DNA of 64,000 bases from Capronia americana (Eukaryota; Ascomycota; Eurotiomycetes; Chaetothyriales; Herpotrichiellaceae). A model generated the notes under the pieces. It was not told the DNA's origin. It saw nothing but the letters and a program-made list of their open reading frames with translations, and ran no database searches. Below, one piece after another: positions 33,121-43,418 of this stretch. How positions within the stretch are numbered: the stretch's first letter is position 1; each line of letters opens with the position of its first letter. The translations under genes were made by a program, and so were the position numbers. The stretch is from NCBI GenBank assembly GCA_016110215.1, contig JADWQD010000009.1, positions 1,366,093 to 1,430,092 on the forward strand, given 5' to 3'.

Positions 33121-34521
33121 ATGGAGCTGGACTCCATCGACGAGGTCCGCATGCAACACAACGAAGTCAATATGGGCAAAGCCCCCAATGAACTACTACG
33201 ATTACAGGGAGCCCGTAGGGCCTCTGACATTGCGCACACCGCGGCTTCAGCCATCAGCCACGGAGGCCTTGACGCAGCGACGGCGACGGCCTCGACTTCC
33301 GGCATCCTCTCGCTCCCCCCGGAGTTACTGACCATTATCCTCGGATACATCGGGATGGACCTCGACAGCCGTGTCGGGCGAAGATTCTACATCCCACCTT
33401 CATGTTACCATTGCACGAGTCTCCCACTGTGGCCTGTGAGCCCGCACCAGCTTGGAGGATCGCTCCTCCTATGTAACAAAGCGCTGCACCACCGCGTCAT
33501 GACGATTCTCTACCAATACGCCAGTATCGTCGTGGACCTCGGCCAACGAAAATGCGACCACTGCGACAGCTTCACCAGCGTCCTGAGCCGCACGACCATC
33601 CGTCCTTACGTGCAGAAAGTCGACCTGATGTTGGAGCCGTGTGCCAAGGCGCGTCTGGAATCAGAGGACCTGCCTGCAGCATCTCCAGGAAGACGGGCCC
33701 AGGCCCAAATGCCTCCGTTCCACAACGTGACTCCATTCTGCCGCATGAAGCGCGATAGGAGCCCTAGCGTCGTGGTCTCACGCCTCAAAGCCACGTTCCC
33801 GAGCCTCAGGTCTTTCAGCTGGACCGTGAAAGTCGCGATGCTCCAAGACTACGGAACTTCGGCCCCCTCCGACAAGCCACAGCACACCCTTCTCGGCCAC
33901 CTCGAAGAACAACTCCCTCCACCCCACAGCGCTCTATGCGGAATCCCTGCCCCTGCACAGTCGGTGGAATACAGTCCCGTCGAGTCCGTGCTGGACGCCA
34001 CCGTCGCCGCCACGGGCCAACAAGCCACCGACCTGCGCATCTGGCTGGTAGACTCCCCATCGTGCGACCTCCCGACGAGTGTCTTGCGCGCCGAAGACCC
34101 GAGCATCATGTCAAGGGAGGCGCTCTGCCGCGGCATGGTCATCCTCGTGATCACGCACTACCTCCTCCTGCCGATCTTCAAAATCCTGCCGCACGTCCGC
34201 CAGCTGGACCTCTTCCTCCACCATTCCTTCCCGTCGTGCGGGCCCGAGGCCACGCCTGAGTCGTGTTTGTGGGACGCGTGGGTCACGGTGTTGAAATCGG
34301 CGTTTGGGGATGTCAAGGTAGGGAGGTTAGTCCAAGTCGGGGACACCGTCCAAATCGAGAGCGTCTTTAAGGGGGAGAAGGCCGTTGGAGCCGGCATGGT
34401 CGCTGAGGGCGGGAGGTTCTGGCAACGGAAACGGCTGGAGCGCCGACCCAACCCGGATTTGAGAGGTGGGCATCCCCTATCGTCTGAGTATTTGCACGAG
34501 CGGGAGTATGAGTTGTTTTGA
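33121..34521 (+). CDS. F-box-like protein of unknown role
   Basis: Single exon, 466 residues. A variable leader (residues 1-60) is followed by a degenerate F-box-like segment (ILSLPPELLTIILGYIGM, about 62-79) and a Cys-containing stretch with CYHC and CDHC pairs. The rest has long alternating hydrophobic segments and a hydrophobic helix (VILVITHYLLLPIFKILPHV, about 340-360). Similar proteins in fungi are usually annotated as F-box or hypothetical. If the F-box is real it would bind Skp1 and recruit a substrate to an SCF ubiquitin ligase; this is inference. The gene at 41697-42854 has the same plan: short leader, LSLP-E-L motif, Cys pair, and a late DLFLHH or LDVYVPE-like segment. Start: the ATG at 33121. 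Confidence 0.75.
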   Translation: MELDSIDEVRMQHNEVNMGKAPNELLRLQGARRASDIAHTAASAISHGGLDAATATASTSGILSLPPELLTIILGYIGMDLDSRVGRRFYIPPSCYHCTSLPLWPVSPHQLGGSLLLCNKALHHRVMTILYQYASIVVDLGQRKCDHCDSFTSVLSRTTIRPYVQKVDLMLEPCAKARLESEDLPAASPGRRAQAQMPPFHNVTPFCRMKRDRSPSVVVSRLKATFPSLRSFSWTVKVAMLQDYGTSAPSDKPQHTLLGHLEEQLPPPHSALCGIPAPAQSVEYSPVESVLDATVAATGQQATDLRIWLVDSPSCDLPTSVLRAEDPSIMSREALCRGMVILVITHYLLLPIFKILPHVRQLDLFLHHSFPSCGPEATPESCLWDAWVTVLKSAFGDVKVGRLVQVGDTVQIESVFKGEKAVGAGMVAEGGRFWQRKRLERRPNPDLRGGHPLSSEYLHEREYELF

Positions 34522-35077
34522 CCATGATGCCGGTCGTCGGGAGAACCACATCTGTGCGCACAGTACGGTACGGGCCGGGCGCGGGCGTGCTGGAATTGTA
34601 CAGACTAGGGGCTGTGAAGGAGCCGCTCACGATCTCGGGGCGCGTTGTCTTCATCGCATCTCGTAACCTGCTTTCCTAATGGTTTGGACTACGTCGCGAG
34701 AAACAAAGTCAAGCGACAAAACATGGCCCAAGCGAAAGAGAGGCATCAATGGAGGGAGAAGACTGTCGTCAATTCCTAACTACAGAATCTATCTCTTCTC
34801 TCAGGAGCGCCCGCCCAGGTTGGCAAAAGCGACGTCATTCAGAACCAGAACCCAGACCCGAACCTGAACCATAATCATGCAAAAAACATGTCCAAACTCC
34901 AACCCCGACGCGAGGCCAACGACCACCAGCAGCGAGAAGTCCAATTACAGACTCCGTAATTACAAGCTTTTTGTCCGGCCCGTGCAAGAATTATGCTTGG
35001 CCGTCGGCCACCCTGTCCCGTCCCGTCTTTTTGTGTCTTCATAAACCCGTCACAGTGCATGCATGAGCTCGCAAGGC
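34522..35077. other. Intergenic, no supported gene
   Basis: About 560 bp between convergent genes, holding two 3' regions. A short run of AACCxGAACC-type repeats lies near 34840-34871. Confidence 0.55.
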
Positions 35078-36391
35078 TTAGTTGACCTCGATCAGGCCAG
35101 GCCCGAACTTGGTGGCGGCCACGACGTCGGTGATGCTGTTGAAGGGCCCGGAACCCTCGACCACGGCGGCGATGGTCAGGCCGTTCATGATAAATTGGCT
35201 GAAGGGGAACTTGGCGGAGATGGTGACGGTGCCGGCGTTGTCGATGGAGGCGCTGTCGATCGTGGCCACGACGGGAACGTTTTGCTGGTTGATGAAGACG
35301 AGGCTCAGGCTCTTGTAGCTCTGGGCGTACTGCGAGTAGTCGCCCGTGGCGGAGAAGGAGAAGGTGACGTCCTGGTCCTTGGGGTCGAGGAATTGGGGGC
35401 TGGGGCTGAGGGCGCCGAAGATGGGCAGGTCGATGGTGTTGGCGTTGGGGCACGATCCCGGCACGATGAAGGCCTGGTTCAGGGCCGAGAAGGCGAACTC
35501 GCGGGCCGAGGCCGTCAGGAAGGGGGCCGCGGAGGGGATCAGGCCGAGCAGGCTGCGGTAGAAGCCGTTCTGCTCGCCTTCTTGGCCGATGACGGCCGCG
35601 ACGCCACGGATGAGCCCAGAGTCGCCGTTCTGGCCGAAGTGGGTCTGCACGTCGCCGAGCGTGCCCAGGACGACGTCAGTAAAGGTGCGGGCGACGCTGA
35701 TGGCGGTCTTGAGGTCCGAGACGGGCGACTTGTAGGTGCAAGGTTGGATGGGGCCGGCGTTGAAGTGGGCGAGCGCGCCGTTGGCGTTCAGCGCGTGCTC
35801 CTTTTCCTGGGCGATCACGGCGGTGATGGCGTCGATGATGTTCTGGCGTTCACCCTGGTCTTGGTACTCGTAACCTGAGACGTTGTTGGTGATGTTGAAA
35901 AGGAGTTCCGTGAAGAAGGCGACCTCGAAGAGCTCGTTGAAGGCGATGAGTCTCAGGGAGGTAAGATCGTCAGCGGCGGGCGCGCTTGGCGGCGGCGGTC
36001 CGTTGGGCAACAGACCGTGGGCTGCCTGCTCAATGCCGGTCAGGGCATCCGACGGGTTCTGGATGTTGGGGAAGCCATCGGATGTTGGGAACTTGAAGAC
36101 GCTGGTGCTGCCGTCGCTGGAGCCGCCAGCAGACGAGCCCGACGGCGGCTGGCCACCATAGGTCTGGGACGGAGCGCCACCCCAGCTGGCGGTAGCCGAG
36201 GGGGTATAGTAGCCGTTGCCAGCACTCGAGGCGGCGGCAGAGTAGGCAGGCTGATCGCCTGATCCGCTGCCCCAGTTCTGGCTGTGTCCTCCCCGATTGC
36301 CGAAGTAGATGTCGCGCTTCTCAACTGGGACGGCCGAAACGAGCGAGGCAATGGCCAGGGAGCCGAAGATGGGCGCCAGTTTGGAATACAT
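35078..36391 (-). CDS. Secreted RDS1-like protein with ferritin-like domain
   Basis: Single exon, 437 residues. A signal peptide (MYSKLAPIFGSLAIASLVSA) is followed directly by VPVEKR, a Kex2-type processing site, then by a Gly/Ser/Tyr-rich linker (to about residue 120). The ferritin-like domain spans about 145-300, with LRLIAFNELFEVAFFTELLFN, then EYQDQGERQNIIDAITAVIAQEKEHA and, later, GEQNGFYR. Members of this family (RDS1 of fission yeast and relatives) respond to nutrient and stress signals; the biochemical role is unknown. The frame extends upstream without an ATG; the ATG at 36391 opens the signal peptide. A TATATA box (minus strand) lies about 220 bp upstream, near 36612-36617. Confidence 0.88.
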   Translation of the reverse strand: MYSKLAPIFGSLAIASLVSAVPVEKRDIYFGNRGGHSQNWGSGSGDQPAYSAAASSAGNGYYTPSATASWGGAPSQTYGGQPPSGSSAGGSSDGSTSVFKFPTSDGFPNIQNPSDALTGIEQAAHGLLPNGPPPPSAPAADDLTSLRLIAFNELFEVAFFTELLFNITNNVSGYEYQDQGERQNIIDAITAVIAQEKEHALNANGALAHFNAGPIQPCTYKSPVSDLKTAISVARTFTDVVLGTLGDVQTHFGQNGDSGLIRGVAAVIGQEGEQNGFYRSLLGLIPSAAPFLTASAREFAFSALNQAFIVPGSCPNANTIDLPIFGALSPSPQFLDPKDQDVTFSFSATGDYSQYAQSYKSLSLVFINQQNVPVVATIDSASIDNAGTVTISAKFPFSQFIMNGLTIAAVVEGSGPFNSITDVVAATKFGPGLIEVN

Positions 36392-39385
36392 TATGACTAT
36401 GTTGTGCGTGGTTGGTGCTAAGTGAGTGAATGTGTCTTCAACAGAAAAGAAAGACAAGGTATACTGGTAACTTTGGTTGGTTGTGAACGAGTGGGAGAAG
36501 CTTTCGCAAAAGAAATGAGATGGGTGCTGGGCTTGTTAATGTAGCTGTAAAGGAGTGAACCGTGTTGTTGTATGATGGAGTAAGACCTAACCCAAGCGAG
36601 CTGCAGCTGAGTTATATAGACGAAACGGCTCACAGCATCGTGCCCTTCGGCAGCCAGCAGTCGCCATTGGGGGGCCAGGTTAAGCAACCAAGAAAAGCTT
36701 GGGTGCGAGCTAAGATTCGAACGGGGTCTGGGGCTGAGATGCAGCGAAAGGAGCGCACAAGGAAATTGCGCTGACCATGTCGTTTCTCCGGCCGGGCGAT
36801 GCGGTGATTTGGCTTTCGGGAACCACCCCCCCTCTCCTCTGTGCCTGGTGCTGCTCACCGTGTGCTTGTGGGAACTCGTCGCTAGAGTCGAAAGTATTTT
36901 CTGCCGCGACGGTAAGCAGCAACAGCAGCAGCAGGCGAAGGAAGATCAATCTCCATCGCCACGCCACGTCACGCGCATGTCCTCAATCTTGTTACGGGCA
37001 GCGAAATCGACCAGGCTGGGCAGGGACTGCCATGGCCGTTTCACAGCGGGTGCGGGCTTCGCTGTGCGCACGAGGCAGGCTGGCCGCATTAGCTGTGTCG
37101 GGCAGTTTCTCGTGGTTCAGGCGGTCAGCGCTTGCACAGATCGAGGTATGGTGGTGATTGCCACGGCATGGTAGAGGCTTAGTGCTGATGGCAGTCGATT
37201 GGGGAGGCGGATGACAAACTGCGCAGCTCAAAATAATTCGATTTAGAGGCCCACCACAAAATGCGCGCGCACTAAAATGAGCTTATCCCGCCCAAGCCGC
37301 CTCGGCTGTGAAGCTTGGTTGAACGCGTCTCCGTAATTGGGCCGCTACTGCCTCAAATCCCTTGGCAGGGGATCGGGCGTCCTATTTTTAAATCCTGACT
37401 TACTAAGGAACCAAACTTTTTCTTCCCACAGCCTCGCCTGCCAGCCTTGACCACGACCGTGCGCCCTCGCTGAAGCCTCGCACTGTGGCTGATGTTGCCC
37501 TTTTCGAGAGATCCGGGGTACGTTCCGACAGATCAATTTTCAACACGCCATGCATGACGTTGCGGGACCTTCTTCATCTGGTCAACGTCGTATGACGCGA
37601 AGGAACACGAGCAGTACCTCGTAAAGTAAGCGCGTATAACCTTTTCCACGTCGGGCAAGGCCTGCTGATTTCGTCGTCCCCCTCTCCGCAAAGAACAAGC
37701 AAAAAGGCGCAGAAACTTGAAGCTTGAAGCATTTTAGCTTTACCCAGTATCGACGAGAAGCTGCCATCTGTACTCGGTACAATGTAGAGAGCCGCAATGT
37801 CTCACCCAGGCTGGTGAATACGGTCACCACACACCATACTGTCCGAGAACTTTCGTCATCTAGGATCTCACCTTGCCCTCCCTAATCTGCCTTTGGTGCT
37901 GTCACTGTCGCTGTCACTGTCATCCGCTCCGGGAGTCCCATCATCCATCAGCCGTTTGTGCATAGTACTCACTCCTACTGCGGCCGGACGAATACCGTCA
38001 CGACCAGATTTTTGGAACCACGTGTCCGAGCCAAAGTCTTACGGTTGGACAAGTCGATGGAGCCGTGCTTGCAATCACGGCATTTGGATGGGTTACTGGT
38101 ACTATGGAATGTATGGATGCTCCGGAATCTCGGGCTCTGGCAGATTAAACCACGAACATCACGTTCTCGATGGGGACTGCTTGGGATATACCGAGATGAG
38201 ACCAGCGGAAGGCCTTGCATCCTATGCTCAACTTCCGCTCGAAGCTCGCTGTTTTTTTTGCGAATCTGTGTCTACTACTCTGGGGTGGGCTTGATGACTC
38301 AGAGCCTAGCACGGCAAGAATGAGTATTTGCGATCATCTTCTCGGTCACGGTCTACTCTCAGAGCCTAGCACGGCAAGATGAGGATTTGCGGTCATCTTC
38401 TCGGTCACGGTCTACTGCCACAGCCGCTATACCCACTCCTGCTGATTTCGAAGTGGATGCCCACCCTCTTCGACGCTCACCAAGAGACTTCTATTCTGGA
38501 CCACGGACTGGCAGTAAGTTGTCTCGGTCGCAAGATCTGCCTAGACCGAAGACAGCCGCCAGTGTGAGTCGACGGTGCGAGGCCACACGATCTCTCATGT
38601 ATGATCCGGTTATGTGGCCCATCTTCCTGAGCGCAAGAAAAGTCTTCTCCTGTCTTTTGCTGTAATTGCAGAAAGATGAATTTGCAAGTTGCTGCCTGCG
38701 TTGCAGTTCTTCGCAAATAGACCGGACATGCTGCTTTGCGAGAGCCACTTGCCAGAACTGTCCTTCGCATACATGCCGCTTCGTCCCCCGTCGATATTCA
38801 GCCACAAGGACTGTGAAGAGCCCTCGTTTCTAACCTCTGAGTGACACAAGTTGACCTGATGACGACGGTAAGGACGCTGCAAGAGATTCGACCGAGCAAC
38901 AGGATACGGAGTTCAAACAGAACAAGCCACCTTAGCACATCCACAAACCTACCTCTGCACGATATACGGTCGAGAAGATGTGCTCTCCTACATGGATGGG
39001 TTTGCTCGACCACGGGCAATCCGCCTCCCTATACCAGCGAACCATGACTCTCGTACCCGCTCGTCGAACTCCCCTACCCTTCTGCTCTACCGAGGCTATT
39101 GGGCCAGCGAAATAATGAAGAGTTTTGTGTATATGTAAGCATTTGGAGATATACAGCCAACCAAGAGTCAACCTTCACTCACCTACTGGAGCACCCACGC
39201 CGATATCCGCCGGTAACGTTCCCCGCATTGATGAGCAATATCGGTAGTGGATGGCATCATCGCGGCCGAACTCAGTGGTACAAACAGCATTTACCTCGAG
39301 CATAATACGAGATCGAACTTCTTTCGGCATACACGTACTCTTGTGTGTTGTCGTACCAGAACCGATTGCGAAGCGGCTCATCACA
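36392..39385. other. Long region without a supported complete gene
   Basis: About 3 kb. The left part is the RDS1-like promoter with a CAG-type repeat at about 36914-36937. A 60-bp tandem duplication lies at 38298-38416. Its second copy begins a coding-like plus-strand stretch (about 38360-38516, including TAAIPTPADFEVDAHPLRR and ending before a GTAAGT), whereas the first copy has one extra base and a stop in that frame. This may be a gene relic. I could not extend it into a gene in either direction. No RNA gene was seen. Confidence 0.45.
38298..38416. repeat. Two-copy tandem duplication, 60 and 59 bp
   Basis: Unit 1 is 38298-38357 and unit 2 is 38358-38416. They differ at only a few positions, including one inserted A in unit 1. 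The low divergence points to a recent duplication; unit 2 lies inside a coding-like stretch, which unit 1 would frameshift. Confidence 0.9.
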
Positions 39386-41022
39386 ATGGCGACAGAGACC
39401 ATCACACGCCCAGCCTTCCTCTCGATCCCCCAGTGGACGCCCGTCCCTGAGACCAAGGAGGAGTGTATGCATCCAAGCCCAAGCCCAAGCCGCGGCGATT
39501 TCCTGATCTCTTGATTCAGCACTAACTTTACATTCTTACAGTGGACTGGGCCGACCTAGTGACGCTCGACCTCAGCAAATTCGACCAGCCAGGCGGCAAG
39601 CAGGAACTGGCGGCTCAGCTCTTCGACGCCGTGAACCGAATAGGTAAGTCGGCTGCAGCGCCCCGACCGGACAATGAGTCCATTGTACTATGATTGATCA
39701 CCGTATCCCGAATGTCGAATCTGCGGCCCAAGAGAGTTACACAGCAGACTAATTTCGTCCTTTCTTTTCCCGCCAGGCTTCTTCTACGTCATCAACTTCG
39801 GCCTCACGCAGGAGGAAGTCGACCGGCAATTCAGCCTGTGCAAACAAATCTTCGAGCTCCCCACGGAGGAGAAGCTCAAATACCGCGCCGACCTCGAGAA
39901 CGGCGGGTACAACGGCTACAAGCCGCTCGGGATCCGCGAGATCAAGAACGGCGTCAAGGACAACACGGAGATCTACAACACGCCGAAATTCACCGAGCAG
40001 TACGCGCGCGACCATCCCAAGGTCATCACCGACCATTGGGATGAGATCCGGTATTTCGCAAAGCACATCCATTTCGAGATTGTGCGCAAGCTCCTCGTGC
40101 TGTTCGCGCTGGTGCTCGAGTTGCCCGAGGACTATTTTCTGAACATCCACCGTTATGACGAGAAGAGTGATTGTCATTTCCGCTATATGAAGTACCAGTA
40201 AGTCAGGCGGGCGGTCGGCCGTACGGACCCTGGGCCTTCGCGCGTGCGTGAGCATACGCATTCGCATACGCACACGCACACGCATAACTTAGAGGCATAG
40301 ACTGACAATATTGGTGTCGTCGTTCTTTGCAGCCGCCGCTCCGCCGAGGTGAACGAACAGCTCGACAACGTCTGGGTCAAAGGACACACCGATTTCGGGA
40401 GTCTCACTTTGCTTTTCAGGTATGTTCACGTTCACGTTCACGTTCGCGTATCACTGCAATTGTCAATATTGGAATTCTCCACTTTGTGCTGGGGGTTGAG
40501 CCGCGTTTGCCTGCCTGCCTGCCTGCCTGCCTGCCCGCCTGCCCTCCCTTCCTAGGGGTGTCCATTCTATACCTACCTAAGCATCTTGCTCGCTCTTACT
40601 GACTAGTAATTCGCAGACAACCCGTAGCGGCGCTCCAAGTCCGCACGCCGGAAGGGCAATGGAAATACGTCAAACCGTACCCCGAATCCATCACGGTCAA
40701 CATCGCCGACGTGCTCCAGTTCCTGACCAACGGGTTCCTCAAGTCGAGCATCCACCGCGTGGTCGTGCCGCCGGCGGACCAGGCCGACGTCGACCGCCAC
40801 GGCGTGCTCTACTTCGTGCGGCCCGAGGATGATACCGAGCTGGTCCCCGTGCGCGACAGTCCCGTGCTGCAGAGACTCGGGTATGATCGGGCCGCGGACG
40901 AGGCGACCGTCGGCTTGACGGCCGGGGAGTGGGTTAAGGCGAGGGTGGCGAAGAATGTGTCCCGCGTGGGCAAGGAGGAGGAGAGTATTATCAAGGGGGT
41001 TAAGGCTAGGTATTATGATTAG
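39386..41022 (+). CDS. 2-oxoglutarate/Fe(II)-dependent oxygenase, IPNS-like
   Basis: Non-haem iron oxygenase of the isopenicillin-N-synthase-like group. Exons 39386-39464, 39542-39643, 39777-40197, 40333-40419 and 40617-41022 join in frame to 364 residues. The N-terminal domain has GFFYVINFGLT and EEKLKYRADLENGGYNGYKP. The core has the iron ligands H219 and D221 (GHTDFGSLTLLFR) and H276 (KSSIHRVV). The 2OG-binding arginine is R290 in RHGVLYF, where the usual R-x-S reads R-H-G. Such proteins occur in many fungal secondary and degradative routes; substrate unknown. Introns 3 and 4 contain short repeats (CGCATA/CACACG, GTTCAC and GCCT), which may vary between strains. No biosynthetic core gene is seen beside it. 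Confidence 0.92.
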
Positions 41023-41227
41023 AGATAGACGGGTCGAGTGGAGTGGAGGTAGAGTACAGTAGAGTCGATGCTTCCGAAGGTACTGTGGTTGAAGTACGGA
41101 TGTGGAGGAGTGAGTACCGAGTCCTTCTGGTGCTGTATTACTGGGAGTAGAGTAACTACCTAGTTAGTGAGGAAGGTATATGGGGAAGACGAATCGATGT
41201 GTGTGTTACGGAGCATTGACCGAGACA
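41023..41227. other. 3' region of the oxygenase gene
   Basis: Short GTAGAGT-rich stretch (41049-41070) with no gene, leading into the minisatellite. Confidence 0.5.
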
Positions 41228-41320
41228 CCTCTGTCTCTGTCCCTCTGTCCCTCTGTCCCTCTGTCCCTCTGTCCCTCTGTCCCTCTGTCCCTCTGTCCCT
41301 CTGTCCCTCTGTCCCTCTGT
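41228..41320. repeat. Octamer minisatellite (CCCTCTGT)n
   Basis: About 11 uninterrupted copies of CCCTCTGT after a variant start (CTCTGTCTCTGT). The array runs to two bases before the assembly gap, so its true length is unknown; similar TGTCACTCTGTCAC words resume after the gap. Confidence 0.95.
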
Positions 41321-41322
41321 AC

Positions 41323-41417
41323 NNNNNNNNNNNNNNNNNNNNNNNNNNNNNNNNNNNNNNNNNNNNNNNNNNNNNNNNNNNNNNNNNNNNNNNNNNNNNN
41401 NNNNNNNNNNNNNNNNN
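41323..41417. other. Assembly gap (N run)
   Basis: 95 undetermined bases directly after the octamer array. Frames crossing it are artefacts. Confidence 0.99.
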
Positions 41418-41696
41418 TGTCACTCTGTCACTTCGTTACATTAGAATCTCCTAGTAGATCATCCTCCATTTCCACCCCACATGATTCATTTCATAACATC
41501 CGATTTGGAAAGTCGCGACCACGAGTCCTCACTCATGCCGGCTACGCATTACCACCGCGTGATACAACCTGCAGAAGAGAATCACCCACGTAAATTCCAT
41601 AACAAGAGTTCTTCCCCCGACTTTGTTGCTGACTCCGACTATGACATTGACCGTGACGCTTCTTTGACGCACTTTGATGCCACTTTGCCTTCCGGG

Positions 41697-42854
41697 TCAA
41701 AACACAGTATAGTTCCCGCTAGTAACATTCTCGGACCTCGCGCGCCACAGACGTACCGTACTGACATGCGGGAAGATGACCTCCAACGACCGCGTCAGCC
41801 TCGCAGCCATTGCCTTGTCGATGGGCGGATCATTACCCTGATCGTAGGGATCCGTAACAAGGTACGGAGCTTCAGGGACATAAACATCCAGGACCCTCAA
41901 CTGGGGCATCTGCAATATCATCTTGGCAAAGGGATGATGGACGCTCCAAAACTGCCTCATCGGGTCGGCAAGCTCTTCCCGCACGACCAACCCGAAGGCA
42001 CATTTCCCGCTCAACACCATGCTGAGTTGTCTCAGCTCCATCATTCGGGCTCCCGTAAGCCAGAGGCGCAGACGTGTGACGGCGACTTCGGGCAACTGGA
42101 GCGGGGGCAGCAGCGAACAGTAGCGAGACAGGGGAACAGGGAAGGTCGACGTGCTTTCGAAGGGCCAGGTCGACGCGCCTTCGAAGAATTCCTCGTCGGG
42201 GATGGAGCGGTGGATTTGTTGCGTCGTCTCTGCGTGAGGCCATATGCACAGCGCCTCGTTGGGCAGGGCGCCGAGGCCGAACGTGTACGACAGGGCGTCC
42301 AGGTTGGGGAGCTTGGAGATGAACGACGAGAGCACCGTCGGCAAATCGTCCCAGTTGGATCGGAAGACGATGTCCCCATACGTCGAGCCTGACCGTGGGC
42401 GATATTGAATGGTCCGCGAGATCATCAGTTCGAGGTTCCGGATGCGCGGCAGGATCGAGGTCCGGGCTGCCAGGACGGAGAGGACATCCTTGTCGCGGTC
42501 TGGCGTGGGGTATGATCGGAAGTAGAATGGCTGCGAGTGGTAGTCGACGCCGACCACGATGGTGACGTGCTTGTAGAACGCCTCGCTGGATATGCCATGG
42601 AGGTAGCGGCAGCAGAGGAGGAGGGAAGGGCAAGCATGCTCTCGTCGTCGTGCGCCTTTCGCGAGATACCGGCAGTTGGTACAGGGGTGTAAGCGTCGTT
42701 CGGGGCCCAGATCGGCCAATACCGCATAATGGCAGATGATGCTCAGGATCTCCAGTGGGAGTGACAGGAGTGTCATGGTGTTTGGACTAGGGGGTTGGGC
42801 GGGTGCATCTGCCAGCAGCGTACATTGATGCAACTTAGACTCAAGGGCATTCAT
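41697..42854 (-). CDS. F-box-like protein of unknown role
   Basis: Single exon, 385 residues from the ATG at 42854 (the frame is open a little further upstream but with no ATG; an ATG at 42776 is the alternative and would start directly at the F-box-like motif). The segment MTLLSLPLEILSIICHYAVL near the N-terminus resembles an F-box. A Cys stretch (CTNCRYLAKGARRREHAC) and CCRYLHGISSEAFYKHVTI follow, as in fungal F-box-like hypothetical proteins. The remainder has weak leucine periodicity (LPNLDALSYTFGL, LPQLRVLDVYVPE), which could form solenoid repeats. Overall plan is like the gene at 33121-34521 but sequence identity is low by eye. Function unknown. Confidence 0.75.
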   Translation of the reverse strand: MNALESKLHQCTLLADAPAQPPSPNTMTLLSLPLEILSIICHYAVLADLGPERRLHPCTNCRYLAKGARRREHACPSLLLCCRYLHGISSEAFYKHVTIVVGVDYHSQPFYFRSYPTPDRDKDVLSVLAARTSILPRIRNLELMISRTIQYRPRSGSTYGDIVFRSNWDDLPTVLSSFISKLPNLDALSYTFGLGALPNEALCIWPHAETTQQIHRSIPDEEFFEGASTWPFESTSTFPVPLSRYCSLLPPLQLPEVAVTRLRLWLTGARMMELRQLSMVLSGKCAFGLVVREELADPMRQFWSVHHPFAKMILQMPQLRVLDVYVPEAPYLVTDPYDQGNDPPIDKAMAARLTRSLEVIFPHVSTVRLWRARSENVTSGNYTVF

Positions 42855-43418
42855 ACAGGCCAGCTCGGGGTCTCCTCGACGTTGACATGCGAAAGAGGCT
42901 TTCACATTCAGAAGTCTTGGGGATACAATTAGATTGCGCGGTGATGGTTTGGTGTTGCGGTTGAGGAAAGTGGTGACGCTATTCGTTGAAACATGACTAA
43001 GTAGCTACCCCGCCATCCACTCACCTATCACTCACCTACAACTCATCTACTACTCACCTACCACTCATCGGACCAGGGTCAGAATAATGAGTACCCCGTA
43101 CGAGGTACTTGGCGAGGCGTTCTGAAATGTGGCTGTGCCTGGGCCCTGCAAGCAGACCAGCGGAAGCTGAGCCGGGCGCAGTTGGCCAGCTTTATTGTTT
43201 CCAATGCTTTCAGGTGGCCGGTTATTGTTGCCAGAAACCACGCAGCTGCCTGGAGTTGGCGTCTTTCCAGTCAATCAGTGATATGACTGCGAACCGTATA
43301 TTAAGCCCTGTCGTTCTCGGGGGAATTTTGTTTGTTTGTTCGACCTTGTAACAGTATAGAGTTCTTATATAAGCTGATTACACTGTTCGCGATTTGAGGC
43401 TTCCCACATTTCACTTTA
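42855..43418. other. Divergent intergenic region
   Basis: About 560 bp. Near 43014-43066 the words CTCACCTA and ACTCAT alternate (five imperfect copies of a CACTCACCTA-like unit). No gene seen; both flanking genes start here and point outward. Confidence 0.55.

Noticed and set aside
35063..35878. Long plus-strand frame opposite the RDS1-like gene
   Set aside because: Antisense shadow of GC-rich codons; the minus strand has a signal peptide and ferritin-like domain.
36700..36730. GATTCGAAC, which looks like a tRNA T-loop
   Set aside because: The flanking bases do not pair into a T stem and no acceptor or anticodon arm is found.
41167..41593. Frames running through the octamer repeat and the N gap
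   Set aside because: Made of repeat and undetermined bases; not coding.
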